The translations under genes were made by a program, and so were the position numbers. Of a DNA stretch of 10,660 nt, positions 4,674-10,660 are shown one piece after another. This DNA is from Mailhella sp. (GTDB lineage: Bacteria > Desulfobacterota > Desulfovibrionia > Desulfovibrionales > Desulfovibrionaceae): contig JAFQPD010000008.1 in NCBI GenBank assembly GCA_017411945.1, positions 1 to 10,660 on the forward strand. The letters run 5' to 3'. Positions within the stretch are counted from its first letter, which is position 1. Every line of letters starts with the position of its first letter. Below the pieces are notes generated by a model. It saw nothing but the letters and a program-made list of their open reading frames with translations. It was not told the origin of the DNA and made no database searches.

Positions 4674-7115
4674 TCAGGACTTTTCGGACGGGGCGGGGGC
4701 TTCCGCCTTGGGAGCAAGCTGCCCGGCAAGGGCCGCGAAGTCGCCGCTCCTGAGGTGCAGGTCCATCTGCGGGAAGGATATCTCGATGCCGTTGGCCGCG
4801 AAGACCTGGTTTATCTTCATGCGGATATCGGAAGAGACGGATACGCCGTTGTCGTACAGTGTCCAGAAGCGGAGGACGAGGTCCAGCGAGCTGGGGCCGA
4901 AGTTCATGAACAGCACGGCGGGCTCGGGGCGGAACAGAACCTGCGGGTGAGCCTTGGCTATATCCAGCATGAGCTGCTTGCACAGCTCCACGTCGGAACC
5001 GTAGGCCACGCCCACGGCCAGCTGCTGGCGGGCCTTCCTGTCGTTATGAGTCCAGTTGGTGAAGGAGCCGCCGAGGAAACTGGAGTTGGGGATGAAGATG
5101 ATGGCGTTGTCGTAGGTCTGGAGCATGGTGTTGCGGATGTTGATCTTCTTCACCACGCCGGTCACGCCGCCCACTTCCACCACGTCGCCTTCGCGTATGG
5201 TCTGCCCGAAGATGACGGAAAGGCCGCTGGTGAAGTTCTGCACCATGTTCTGGAGGCCGAGACCGATGCCCACGGAAAGGCCGCCGGCAATCATGGAGAG
5301 GCTGGAGAGGTTGAAACCCAGCGCCTTGAGCGTATAGAGGCCGAAGATGCCCCAGAGCACACATTTGTAGACGATCTGGATGGGAGCGAGCAGAGAGACG
5401 GAGATGCGCGATATCTGGCTCTGCATGCCTGCCATGAGCGTGTTGCCCACGATGAGCAGGGTACGGGTGAGGTAGAAGGCAATGAACACGCTGAATATCT
5501 GCATGGCGTTCAGCGAGAAGCTGCCGATGCTGAAGCCCATATTGGCCATATGCTGGATGAGGAAGTAGCCGCCGGGGTAGGCCAGTATCCACAGCAGGGA
5601 GGCGAGGGCCGCCAGCATGAGCACCAGAGGCATGACGAGGGCCATGACGAGGCTGGATATGACGGCACGGGTCCCTTCCTGCGGCAGGTAGGATTCTATG
5701 CGTGTTTCCACTCTGAAAAGGGCCACGCAGAGCATGGTCGTCACAGCGGCCGAGGTGCAGAGCATGCTGATGAGGATGGCCAGGCGGGAGAAACCGGCCA
5801 CGCTGATGAGCAGGGTGATCCAGAGCTGCACCATGTGCAGGCGCATGATGACGTTGGGAAGGCGTCCTTCGGGAAGGGCGCGGCGGCGAGCCTTCCACAG
5901 GTCGAATATCTGAACGCAGACCCAGGCCACGCCGATGAAGAGCGGGAAGGGGTCGAAGTTCAGAAGTGTCATACCGGCGAGCAGGATCGGAAACATGGGC
6001 CAGAGCGGCGAGAGCTTCGGGCGTTCCACGTTCTCGAAGTCGTAGAGATCCCAGGCGAGGAGCATCTGCCCCCAGCACTGGCACATCACGCCCAGCGTGG
6101 CCACCATCTGGTAGAGCTTGCCGTCGCTCCACGAGGCTATGTGCAGGGCAAGGCCCAGGGCTATCCATATGCCGCTGTTCTTCAGCGTGCGGTCGAGGCC
6201 GCGGAGCATGCTGAGGGGCATCCTGTCGCGGACGACTTTGCGCAGGGCCGCAGCCAGCAGGAAAAGCACGCCCATGACCAGAGAGGCATGGACGATGAGG
6301 ATGACGAGGGACTTCAGATTGTTCGGGACTTCGGTGCTGAGGCGGAGAGAGAAGAGTTCGCGCAGGGAATCGAGGTTCCTGAAGTCTTTCTTCCAGGCCA
6401 CCACGTCGTACACATGGCCCGAGGACTGGAAATAGTAGTCGTTCCACAGAGAGGGCATCTGCTTTACCAGAGTGTCGATGCGCTCCTGCTGAGTGCTGAT
6501 GAGGTCCTGCACCGGTCGCAGGGTGAGGGCATAGTACTGCTGGAGTTCGATGATGCGGTTCTTGGTCTGGCGCACCTGGCGGAGCAGGCTTGAGGCAGAA
6601 CTGCCTTTCTGGCCTGTAAGGGAGTTTTCCAGCAGTATGAGGGACTGTTTCTCCTGCTCGAGGTTTTCGATGGCGGACTGAAGAGGCTCGGAGAGGATCT
6701 CTGCGCGTTCGCGAACACGCTTGATGCGTTCGGTGAGCACAGTGAGGTCGGAGGGCATGCTGTCGTTCACGCGGGAGAGCGCGTCCAGCCGCTGGAATTC
6801 CTGTTCCAGCAGAGCCAGAGAGGTCTGCGTGGCGGAATCCAGGCTCTTGAGATCGGCCCGGAGCTTCTGACTGCGCTGGGTGATGTTGTCCAGCTGTGCC
6901 TTATGCGAGACGATAAGAGCTTCCCAGGCCTCCTGAACGGCTTTGGCTTCGGCCTCTGCCTCGGCCTGCACTTCAGCCGCCTTCATTTCAGCTTCGGAGA
7001 GCTGGGCGGCAGTTTCGCTTTCGGCTTTTGCAGCAGTGTCAGCGATGGATACGGCAGGCGAAAGCGCAAGCATGCCTGCGAGGAGGATGAGGAGGAAAAG
7101 GCGGGGTATCAGCAT
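4674..7115 (-). CDS. Large MscS-family mechanosensitive channel with periplasmic coiled coil
   Basis: Inner-membrane channel that opens under membrane tension to release solutes during hypo-osmotic shock. The protein is 813 aa, between small MscS (~290) and MscK (~1100). Residues 1-25 form a signal peptide (LFLLILLAGMLALSP). Residues ~28-220 are charged, Ala/Glu/Gln-rich helices likely forming coiled coils in the periplasm. Roughly nine to ten hydrophobic segments follow between ~268 and ~632. The pore-lining helix is GGLSVGIGLGLQNMVQNF (611-628), with the Gly spacing typical of MscS TM3. The following beta domain carries GDVVEVGGVTGVVKKI (643-658) and IFIPNSSF (673-680), and a MscS C-terminal alpha/beta domain runs to ~780 (NGIEISFPQMDLHL). 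The tail is Ala/Pro-rich. ATG-7115 has a modest GAGG upstream. It lies downstream of tolA in the same direction but behind a terminator, so it is probably expressed mostly on its own; I find no clear promoter in the 79-base gap. Confidence 0.92.
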   Translation of the reverse strand: MLIPRLFLLILLAGMLALSPAVSIADTAAKAESETAAQLSEAEMKAAEVQAEAEAEAKAVQEAWEALIVSHKAQLDNITQRSQKLRADLKSLDSATQTSLALLEQEFQRLDALSRVNDSMPSDLTVLTERIKRVRERAEILSEPLQSAIENLEQEKQSLILLENSLTGQKGSSASSLLRQVRQTKNRIIELQQYYALTLRPVQDLISTQQERIDTLVKQMPSLWNDYYFQSSGHVYDVVAWKKDFRNLDSLRELFSLRLSTEVPNNLKSLVILIVHASLVMGVLFLLAAALRKVVRDRMPLSMLRGLDRTLKNSGIWIALGLALHIASWSDGKLYQMVATLGVMCQCWGQMLLAWDLYDFENVERPKLSPLWPMFPILLAGMTLLNFDPFPLFIGVAWVCVQIFDLWKARRRALPEGRLPNVIMRLHMVQLWITLLISVAGFSRLAILISMLCTSAAVTTMLCVALFRVETRIESYLPQEGTRAVISSLVMALVMPLVLMLAALASLLWILAYPGGYFLIQHMANMGFSIGSFSLNAMQIFSVFIAFYLTRTLLIVGNTLMAGMQSQISRISVSLLAPIQIVYKCVLWGIFGLYTLKALGFNLSSLSMIAGGLSVGIGLGLQNMVQNFTSGLSVIFGQTIREGDVVEVGGVTGVVKKINIRNTMLQTYDNAIIFIPNSSFLGGSFTNWTHNDRKARQQLAVGVAYGSDVELCKQLMLDIAKAHPQVLFRPEPAVLFMNFGPSSLDLVLRFWTLYDNGVSVSSDIRMKINQVFAANGIEISFPQMDLHLRSGDFAALAGQLAPKAEAPAPSEKS

Positions 7116-7137
7116 GGGCAGCCTCGCTTTTTGCAGG

Positions 7138-7154
7138 AGCGGCGGAGAGCCGCT
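7138..7154. repeat. Hairpin in leader of the channel gene
   Basis: Perfect 6-bp inverted repeat AGCGGC (7138-7143) / GCCGCT (7149-7154) with a 5-base loop, about 22 bases upstream of the channel start. Neither side carries a T tract. It might affect translation or be a chance GC palindrome. Confidence 0.3.
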
Positions 7155-7163
7155 GACGGCGGG

Positions 7164-7186
7164 AAAAAGGGCCGCAGGAACGGCCC
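7164..7186 (-). terminator. Intrinsic terminator of the tolQRA operon
   Basis: On the minus strand, 8 bases after the tolA stop, the stem GGGCCG/CGGCCC (7186-7181 with 7174-7169, loop TTCCTG) is followed immediately by TTTTT (7168-7164). This is a canonical terminator that separates tolA from the channel gene. Confidence 0.8.
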
Positions 7187-7194
7187 ATGTATCG

Positions 7195-8268
7195 TCAACG
7201 GCCCATCATCTGCTGGGAGTTGAAATTTATGAGAAGGTCCTGCTGGGCAGGGGTAGGAGGAGCGGGGAGCGTGCCGGTGCGCAGCACTGCGTTCACGGCC
7301 GAGGCGTCGAACTCCGGCCTGCCGGAGCTTTTTTCCACCTTGCAGTCGAGCACCTTGCCGTGCCTGTCGAGCTGGATGCGCACCTGAACCACCATGTTCG
7401 AGCGGGAATAGACAGGCATGCTCCAGTTGGGCTGTACGGCAAGGATGACCTGCGCCACGTAGACATCGTAGATGCCGCCGCCGCCCGGCCCGTCGCCGTC
7501 GCCTGCGCCGCCGCCCACGCCCTGCCTCCTCTGCATCTTCTCAAGGTCGGCAAGAGCCTTGGCGGCAGAAGAGCCTGCCTGCCTGCGGGCATCGGCAAGG
7601 GCCGCGGCAAGCACGTCGTTCTGTTTCTTGGCGGGCTTGGCCGGAGCTTTCTTTTCCGGCTTTTTAGGTTCAGCCTTTTTCTCCGCTTTGGGTTCAGGCT
7701 TCTTTTCCGGCTTGGGTTCCGGTTTCTTCTCCGGCTTGGGCTCAGGCTTGGGTTCCGGCTTCTTCTCCGGTTCCGGTTCTTTTTTCCTTTCTTCCTTCTT
7801 GGGCTCGGGAGACTTGGGCGCAAGGACAGGATCGGGAGCTTTTTCCGGCTTGGGTTCGGGCTTGGGTTCAGGCTTGGGGGCCGGTTCGGCCTTCACTTCT
7901 TCAGGCTTGGGAGCGGGCGTTTCCGGTTCGGCCTTCACTTCTTCAGGCTTGGGAGCGGGCGTTTCCGGTTCGGGCTTCGCCTTCGCTTCCAGAGCTTCGG
8001 GCCTTATCACCTCTGGAGCGTTGGGCGCGGCCAGAGGCTTGGCGTCCGGCTTGGGGGCTTCCACGGAATGCGCCTGCTGTTCGGCCTTGGGCGGGCGATG
8101 GCCCAGCACAGGGGAAGGCAGGTTCTCGCCGCCCGGGGCTCCCATCACGAGGCTCACCTGATACGCCGGCTTCGCAAGGTCCACAGGCGGGCTTGCAGGC
8201 ATATAGATCACGAAGGCCAGCACGCCGACGTGGAGCAGGATGGATAATATGAGACTTATGCTTGGCAT
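7195..8268 (-). CDS. tolA: TolA-like (TonB/TolA family) energy-coupling protein
   Basis: Inner-membrane-anchored, periplasm-spanning protein that carries force from the TolQ-TolR motor to outer-membrane partners. The protein is 357 aa. Residues ~5-22 are one membrane helix containing the SxxxH motif (S9 and H13 in LSILLHVGVL) by which TolA/TonB contact TolQ/ExbB. Residues ~50-215 are an extended Pro/Lys/Glu-rich spacer with KPEP-type repeats, including a perfect 14-residue tandem duplication. Residues ~217-250 are a short Ala-rich helix, then a Gly linker GGGAGDGDGPGGGG (252-265), then the C-terminal domain ~267-357 with YVAQVILAVQPNW, VQVRIQLDRHGKV and the SSG-x-x-x-FDASAV segment typical of TolA/TonB C-domains. 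The third gene of the operon starts 13 bases after the tolR stop, with only a weak ribosome binding site, so translation may be coupled. TonB remains an alternative name, but the TolQ/TolR-type partners favour TolA. Confidence 0.88.
   Translation of the reverse strand: MPSISLILSILLHVGVLAFVIYMPASPPVDLAKPAYQVSLVMGAPGGENLPSPVLGHRPPKAEQQAHSVEAPKPDAKPLAAPNAPEVIRPEALEAKAKPEPETPAPKPEEVKAEPETPAPKPEEVKAEPAPKPEPKPEPKPEKAPDPVLAPKSPEPKKEERKKEPEPEKKPEPKPEPKPEKKPEPKPEKKPEPKAEKKAEPKKPEKKAPAKPAKKQNDVLAAALADARRQAGSSAAKALADLEKMQRRQGVGGGAGDGDGPGGGGIYDVYVAQVILAVQPNWSMPVYSRSNMVVQVRIQLDRHGKVLDCKVEKSSGRPEFDASAVNAVLRTGTLPAPPTPAQQDLLINFNSQQMMGR
7881..7973 (-). repeat. Perfect 42-bp tandem repeat inside tolA (2.2 copies)
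   Basis: The 42-bp unit at 7885-7926 is repeated without any mismatch at 7927-7968, with flanking identity extending the array to 7881-7973. In protein it duplicates the 14-residue unit PETPAPKPEEVKAE within the periplasmic spacer. The lack of silent differences points to a recent duplication or ongoing slippage. Confidence 0.9.
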
Positions 8269-8281
8269 GGCTTCAGCAATA

Positions 8282-8701
8282 TCACTTCTTGGCAGTCTTG
8301 CCGCTGTCCGTCGCAGGCATGGCGATGACGCCGAGCCTTTCGATGCCGGCGGCCTTGATGCGGCCCATCACGTCCACCACGATGCCGTAGGGAACGGACT
8401 TGTCGGCCTGCAGGAAGAGAGCGCGGCCCTTGTCCTTCACCAGCATGGAGAGGCGGGCCTCCAGTTCTTCGAGCTGGACCTGATAGGTATCGAGGAAGAG
8501 GGCGCCGTCTTCACGCACCGTGAGCACGAGGTGGTCGGCATCGGTGGGAAGGTTGTCCACCTGCTTGGCCTGGGGCAGATCCACGTCGAGGCCGGAGTCC
8601 ATCATGGGAGCGGTGACCATGAAGATGATGAGGAGCACCATCATGACGTCCACGAAGGGCGTCACGTTGATCTCGGAAACGAAACCTTTCTTTCTGGCCA
8701 T
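8282..8701 (-). CDS. tolR: TolR (ExbD/TolR family motor subunit)
   Basis: Inner-membrane protein that with TolQ forms the proton channel powering TolA. The protein is 139 aa, the usual size. The N-terminus carries SEINVTPFVDVMMVLLIIFM (9-28), in which D18 matches the essential membrane Asp of TolR/ExbD (E. coli TolR D23). One membrane helix (~17-33) is followed by DVDLPQAK (39-46) and a periplasmic domain with ALFLQADKSVPYGIVVDVM (94-112), typical of ExbD/TolR. The start is ATG-8701, 8 bases after the tolQ stop; the frame is open further upstream, but that extension is the out-of-frame overlap with tolQ and is not family-like. The C-terminal Lys-rich tail (TDSGKTAKK) is short. It lies between tolQ and tolA in one operon. 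Confidence 0.93.
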   Translation of the reverse strand: MARKKGFVSEINVTPFVDVMMVLLIIFMVTAPMMDSGLDVDLPQAKQVDNLPTDADHLVLTVREDGALFLDTYQVQLEELEARLSMLVKDKGRALFLQADKSVPYGIVVDVMGRIKAAGIERLGVIAMPATDSGKTAKK

Positions 8702-8709
8702 GGGCAGAC

Positions 8710-9387
8710 CTACTTGTCGCCGCGGCGGTGGGCGTTGACTTCGCGCTGGACGCGGTTGAGGAAGACGCCGGCGAAGTTGATGAGTCGGGTCTCGATGCTG
8801 TCGAGCTTGCCGAGGAACAGGTTGTAGGCGATGGTGGCGGGCACGGCCACGGCGAGGCCCACGGCGGTGGCGATGAGGGCTTCGGAGATGCCGGGGGCAA
8901 CGGTGGCGAGGGAGGCGGACTTCATCTGGCCAATGGCCTGGAAGGAAGTCATGATGCCCCACACGGTGCCGAAGAGGCCGATGAAGGGTGCGGTGTTGGC
9001 GGCGGTGGCGAGGATGGACAGGCTCTTGTGCATGCGGTCCAGCTCCTGGCCTACGCCTTGGTTGAGGGCGCGGCGCACGGTCTCGACCACTACGGCTTCG
9101 CTCACGCCGGCTTCCTTGCCGTTGTTGAATTCACGCACGCCGTGCTGGGCGACGGCATAGAGGGGAGAGGAAGGGTCGGAGCCGAGGCTCTGCAGGGCCT
9201 GGCGCAGATCGGGGGCTTCGGTGAAGCGGGCGAGGCCGGAAGCGGCCTTGCGTTCTGCCGAGCCGAGGGAGAAGAATTTGCCGATGATGACGGCCCAGCT
9301 CATCACGGACATGGCAACGAGGATGCCCATGACGATCTTGGCCACAAGGGTGGCGCTGCTGAAGAGGGAAATGATGCTGTAGTCCAT
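8710..9387 (-). CDS. tolQ: TolQ (MotA/TolQ/ExbB proton-channel subunit)
   Basis: Inner-membrane proton-channel subunit of the Tol motor, working with TolR to energise TolA during envelope constriction. The protein is 225 aa (E. coli TolQ 230). Three membrane helices lie at ~12-36, ~124-150 and ~162-192. The signature APFIGLFGTVWGIMTSFQAI (133-152) and APGISEALIATAVGLAVAVP (164-183) are close to TolQ, including the channel Thr residues T141 and T174 (E. coli T145/T178 equivalents). The short N-terminus favours TolQ over ExbB. The start at ATG-9387 is supported by GGAG at 9399-9396, 8 bases away; the frame runs open to 9522, but those extra 45 residues do not look like the family. It is the first gene of the operon, with tolR starting 8 bases after its stop. 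Confidence 0.94.
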   Translation of the reverse strand: MDYSIISLFSSATLVAKIVMGILVAMSVMSWAVIIGKFFSLGSAERKAASGLARFTEAPDLRQALQSLGSDPSSPLYAVAQHGVREFNNGKEAGVSEAVVVETVRRALNQGVGQELDRMHKSLSILATAANTAPFIGLFGTVWGIMTSFQAIGQMKSASLATVAPGISEALIATAVGLAVAVPATIAYNLFLGKLDSIETRLINFAGVFLNRVQREVNAHRRGDK

Positions 9388-9456
9388 GGATGATGCTCCG
9401 ATATGCGCCGGCCTCCCGGCTTTGAGCCGCAAGGCGCGGCGTGACTTCCTTTGTTT

Positions 9457-9485
9457 CTGATATGCCCTAACGCCCTGCGGCGCAA
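9457..9485 (-). promoter_or_regulatory. Weak candidate promoter of tolQRA
   Basis: On the minus strand TTGCGC (9485-9480) and TATCAG (9462-9457) are 17 bases apart, each 4 of 6 to consensus. The transcript would start about 65 bases before tolQ and include the two hairpins at 9407-9429. Confidence 0.3.
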
Positions 9486-9512
9486 GGAGTGCCGGGCATG
9501 GCAGTCTTTCAA

Positions 9513-9530
9513 ATTGTTGCACCGAACAAT
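9513..9530. promoter_or_regulatory. 18-bp inverted repeat, candidate regulator site
   Basis: ATTGTT (9513-9518) and AACAAT (9525-9530) are perfect inverted arms around six bases. The TTGTT-N6-AACAA form resembles operators of MarR-type repressors, which often control MATE-type exporters. No regulator gene is visible in the window, so the link is only suggestive. Confidence 0.35.
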
Positions 9531-9635
9531 GTACTGTTTTTGCGCCGCGCCGTCAAAGTGCCGATCCTGCAGTGGAAACAGGGCGTTCCATGCGGCAGAA
9601 ATGTCATTCTCCGCCATTCGGCAAGCTGTGCTCCG

Positions 9636-9664
9636 TTGAAAAAATCCTGCGCCCGCGCTACTGT
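9636..9664 (+). promoter_or_regulatory. Candidate promoter of the MATE exporter gene
   Basis: TTGAAA (9636-9641, 5 of 6) is followed at 17 bases by TACTGT (9659-9664, 3 of 6). It is correctly oriented and would leave a leader of about 37 bases with the GGGAG ribosome binding site of the gene. The poor -10 keeps this tentative. Confidence 0.3.
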
Positions 9665-9708
9665 TTTTCCAGTGCTACGGCCTTTTTTTCATGATCCGGG
9701 AGAACAGC

Positions 9709-10660
9709 ATGGACAACGCAGCGAAAGCCAACGTGATGGGAACGAAGAGCATAGGCGGCCTTCTCCTTTCCTTTTCCATCCCTGCCATCCTCGGCATGGT
9801 CATCGTGGCGCTGAACCAGATCATCTCCAGCATCTACATCGGCCACGGAGTGGGGCCTCTCGCCCTGGCTGCCATGGCCGTCACCTTCCCGGTCATCAAC
9901 CTGCTCGTTGCGTTCAGCCAGCTCATCGCCGTGGGCTGTGCCGCCCTGTGTTCCATCGAACTCGGAAAGAAGGATATGGAGAAGGCCCACCGCATGCTCG
10001 GCCACTCCGTCCTTCTCGAAGTGATAGTGAGCGTGGTCTTCAGCTATGCCTTCTGGGCCGTGCTCGATCCCATGCTCATCTTCTTCGGAGCAAGCGGGGA
10101 AACGCTGGACTACGCCCGCGAATACATGGTGCCTCTGCTCGTGACCTCTCCCATCGTCTTCGTGATGATTGGCCTGAACTTCTTCACCCGCGCCACGGGC
10201 TACCCGAAAACTGCCATGGTGACGGCGCTCATGACGACAGTGGGCATAGTCCTGTTCTCGCCTCTGTTCATCTACGAATGGGGCTGGGGCATGGAGGGCG
10301 CGGCTCTGGCTGTGGTCTCGGGCCAGCTCATCTCGCTGACGTGGCTCATCGTGCATTTCCTGCGGCCGGGCACGCTGGTCCATTTCAGGCGCGGCATCTG
10401 GAAGCTGGCGGCTTCGTATGTGAAGGATATCGTGGCTATAGGCATGGCTCCCTTCCTCATCAACTTCTGCGCCTGCATCGTGGTGATAGTCATCAATCGC
10501 GCGCTCATGGAGTACGGAGGCGACCTCGCCATCGGCGCCTTCGGCATCGTGAACCGCCTGCTCATGCTATTCGCGCTGGGGCTCATCGGCCTCGGTCAGG
10601 GCATGCAGCCCATCATCGGCTTCAACTTCGGCGCGAGGGACAAGGCCCGCGTGCGCAAGG
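9709..10660 (+). CDS. MATE-family multidrug/metabolite exporter, 3' end outside window
   Basis: Inner-membrane cation-coupled antiporter of the MATE family (DinF/MepA-like branch), exporting drugs, dyes or metabolites; the substrate cannot be read from sequence. 317 residues are visible of an expected ~450. The start is ATG-9709, with GGGAG (9698-9702) 6 bases upstream; an upstream in-frame ATG-9691 lacks a binding site. The first hydrophobic segment (~15-43) contains FSIPAILGMVIVALNQIISS, followed by YIGHGVGPLALAAMAVTFP (44-62), the conserved MATE N-lobe start. Further helices follow to the second lobe, with QGMQPIIGFNFGARD (297-311), a hallmark of the MepA-like group. About eight to nine membrane helices are in view. 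It is transcribed divergently from tolQ. The frame stays open to the last base. Confidence 0.93.
   Translation, partial: MDNAAKANVMGTKSIGGLLLSFSIPAILGMVIVALNQIISSIYIGHGVGPLALAAMAVTFPVINLLVAFSQLIAVGCAALCSIELGKKDMEKAHRMLGHSVLLEVIVSVVFSYAFWAVLDPMLIFFGASGETLDYAREYMVPLLVTSPIVFVMIGLNFFTRATGYPKTAMVTALMTTVGIVLFSPLFIYEWGWGMEGAALAVVSGQLISLTWLIVHFLRPGTLVHFRRGIWKLAASYVKDIVAIGMAPFLINFCACIVVIVINRALMEYGGDLAIGAFGIVNRLLMLFALGLIGLGQGMQPIIGFNFGARDKARVRK

Larger units (their letters stand above)
9388..9708. promoter_or_regulatory. Divergent control region between tolQ and the MATE gene
   Basis: These 321 bases hold no convincing gene on either strand; the short open frames lack family features and good starts. 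Contents: the tolQ ribosome binding site and two overlapping hairpins (9407-9429); a weak minus-strand promoter TTGCGC-17-TATCAG (9485-9457) for tolQ; the inverted repeat ATTGTT-N6-AACAAT (9513-9530); and a plus-strand candidate promoter TTGAAA-17-TACTGT (9636-9664) for the MATE gene, followed by a T-rich leader (9662-9667 and 9683-9689). The promoter calls are weak matches. Confidence 0.5.

Noticed and set aside
3727..4983. 418-codon minus-strand frame opposite nadX
   Set aside because: It crosses the bidirectional terminator and overlaps the end of the channel gene; no domain is visible, while nadX on + has a full set of motifs.
4668..6593. 641-codon plus-strand frame opposite the channel gene
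   Set aside because: Its His/Glu/Gly-rich sequence is the antisense of membrane-protein codons; the MscS protein on the minus strand shows real domains.
7640..7980. Repeat-rich stretch considered as a CRISPR-like array
   Set aside because: The repeats are in frame, degenerate and coding (Lys-Pro-Glu units of TolA), with no unique spacers of even length.
6943..8247. 434-codon plus-strand frame opposite tolA
   Set aside because: The Phe/Leu/Gly/Arg repeats are simply the complement of the KPEP-type repeats of TolA.
8282..8962. Longer version of tolR starting at 8962
   Set aside because: The extra N-terminal residues overlap tolQ out of frame and are Arg/His-rich; ATG-8701 gives the exact family N-terminus.
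9451..9639. 62-codon plus-strand frame in the tolQ/MATE intergenic region
   Set aside because: It lacks a ribosome binding site and overlaps the candidate operator; the sequence has no recognisable features.

Overview
The window looks like a stretch of chromosome from a Gram-negative, GC-rich bacterium. An outer-membrane-type energy system (TolQ/TolR/TolA), a periplasmic-type cell-wall amidase and a tRNA-Gly with encoded CCA all fit this. The gene mix and protein style suggest a member of the Desulfovibrionaceae (Desulfovibrio/Bilophila/Mailhella-like), but that placement is an inference from general similarity and no taxonomic marker is present. I see no phage, transposase, CRISPR array or defence gene; this is mostly housekeeping and envelope sequence.

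Layout from left to right. (1) Positions 1-574 hold the 3' end of a strongly codon-biased beta-propeller-like protein on +, closed by a strong hairpin terminator. (2) A minus-strand tRNA-Gly(GCC) at 829-903 has its own promoter (TTGACA) and intrinsic terminator. (3) Positions 1064-2491 (+) encode an exported N-acetylmuramoyl-L-alanine amidase made of a TPR-like helical part, a Lys/Pro/Ala linker and an Amidase_3 domain. (4) It converges on a minus-strand PLP enzyme of the D-threonine aldolase / D-serine dehydratase (DSD1) fold at 2569-3678. (5) That enzyme is divergently paired with an aspartate dehydrogenase (nadX-like, 3781-4632, +). Two well-formed back-to-back promoters lie between them, and a palindrome touches both -35 boxes. 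(6) A bidirectional terminator separates nadX from a large MscS-type mechanosensitive channel (4674-7115, minus). (7) A compact minus-strand operon tolQ-tolR-tolA (9387 down to 7195) ends in its own intrinsic terminator before the channel gene. (8) Divergent from tolQ, across about 320 bp, a MATE-family exporter (9709 onward, +) runs off the window.

How the genes may work together. TolQ/TolR form the proton-driven motor and TolA the periplasm-spanning arm that keeps the outer membrane constricted with the septum; tolB and pal do not follow directly. The amidase cleaves septal peptidoglycan, and the MscS channel protects against osmotic downshock, so several genes here serve the envelope. The DSD1-type enzyme and aspartate dehydrogenase look like a two-enzyme amino-acid module, possibly for 3-hydroxyaspartate or a related beta-hydroxy amino acid, feeding oxaloacetate/iminosuccinate to aspartate. 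That pathway is my inference and is the most interesting metabolic lead in the window.
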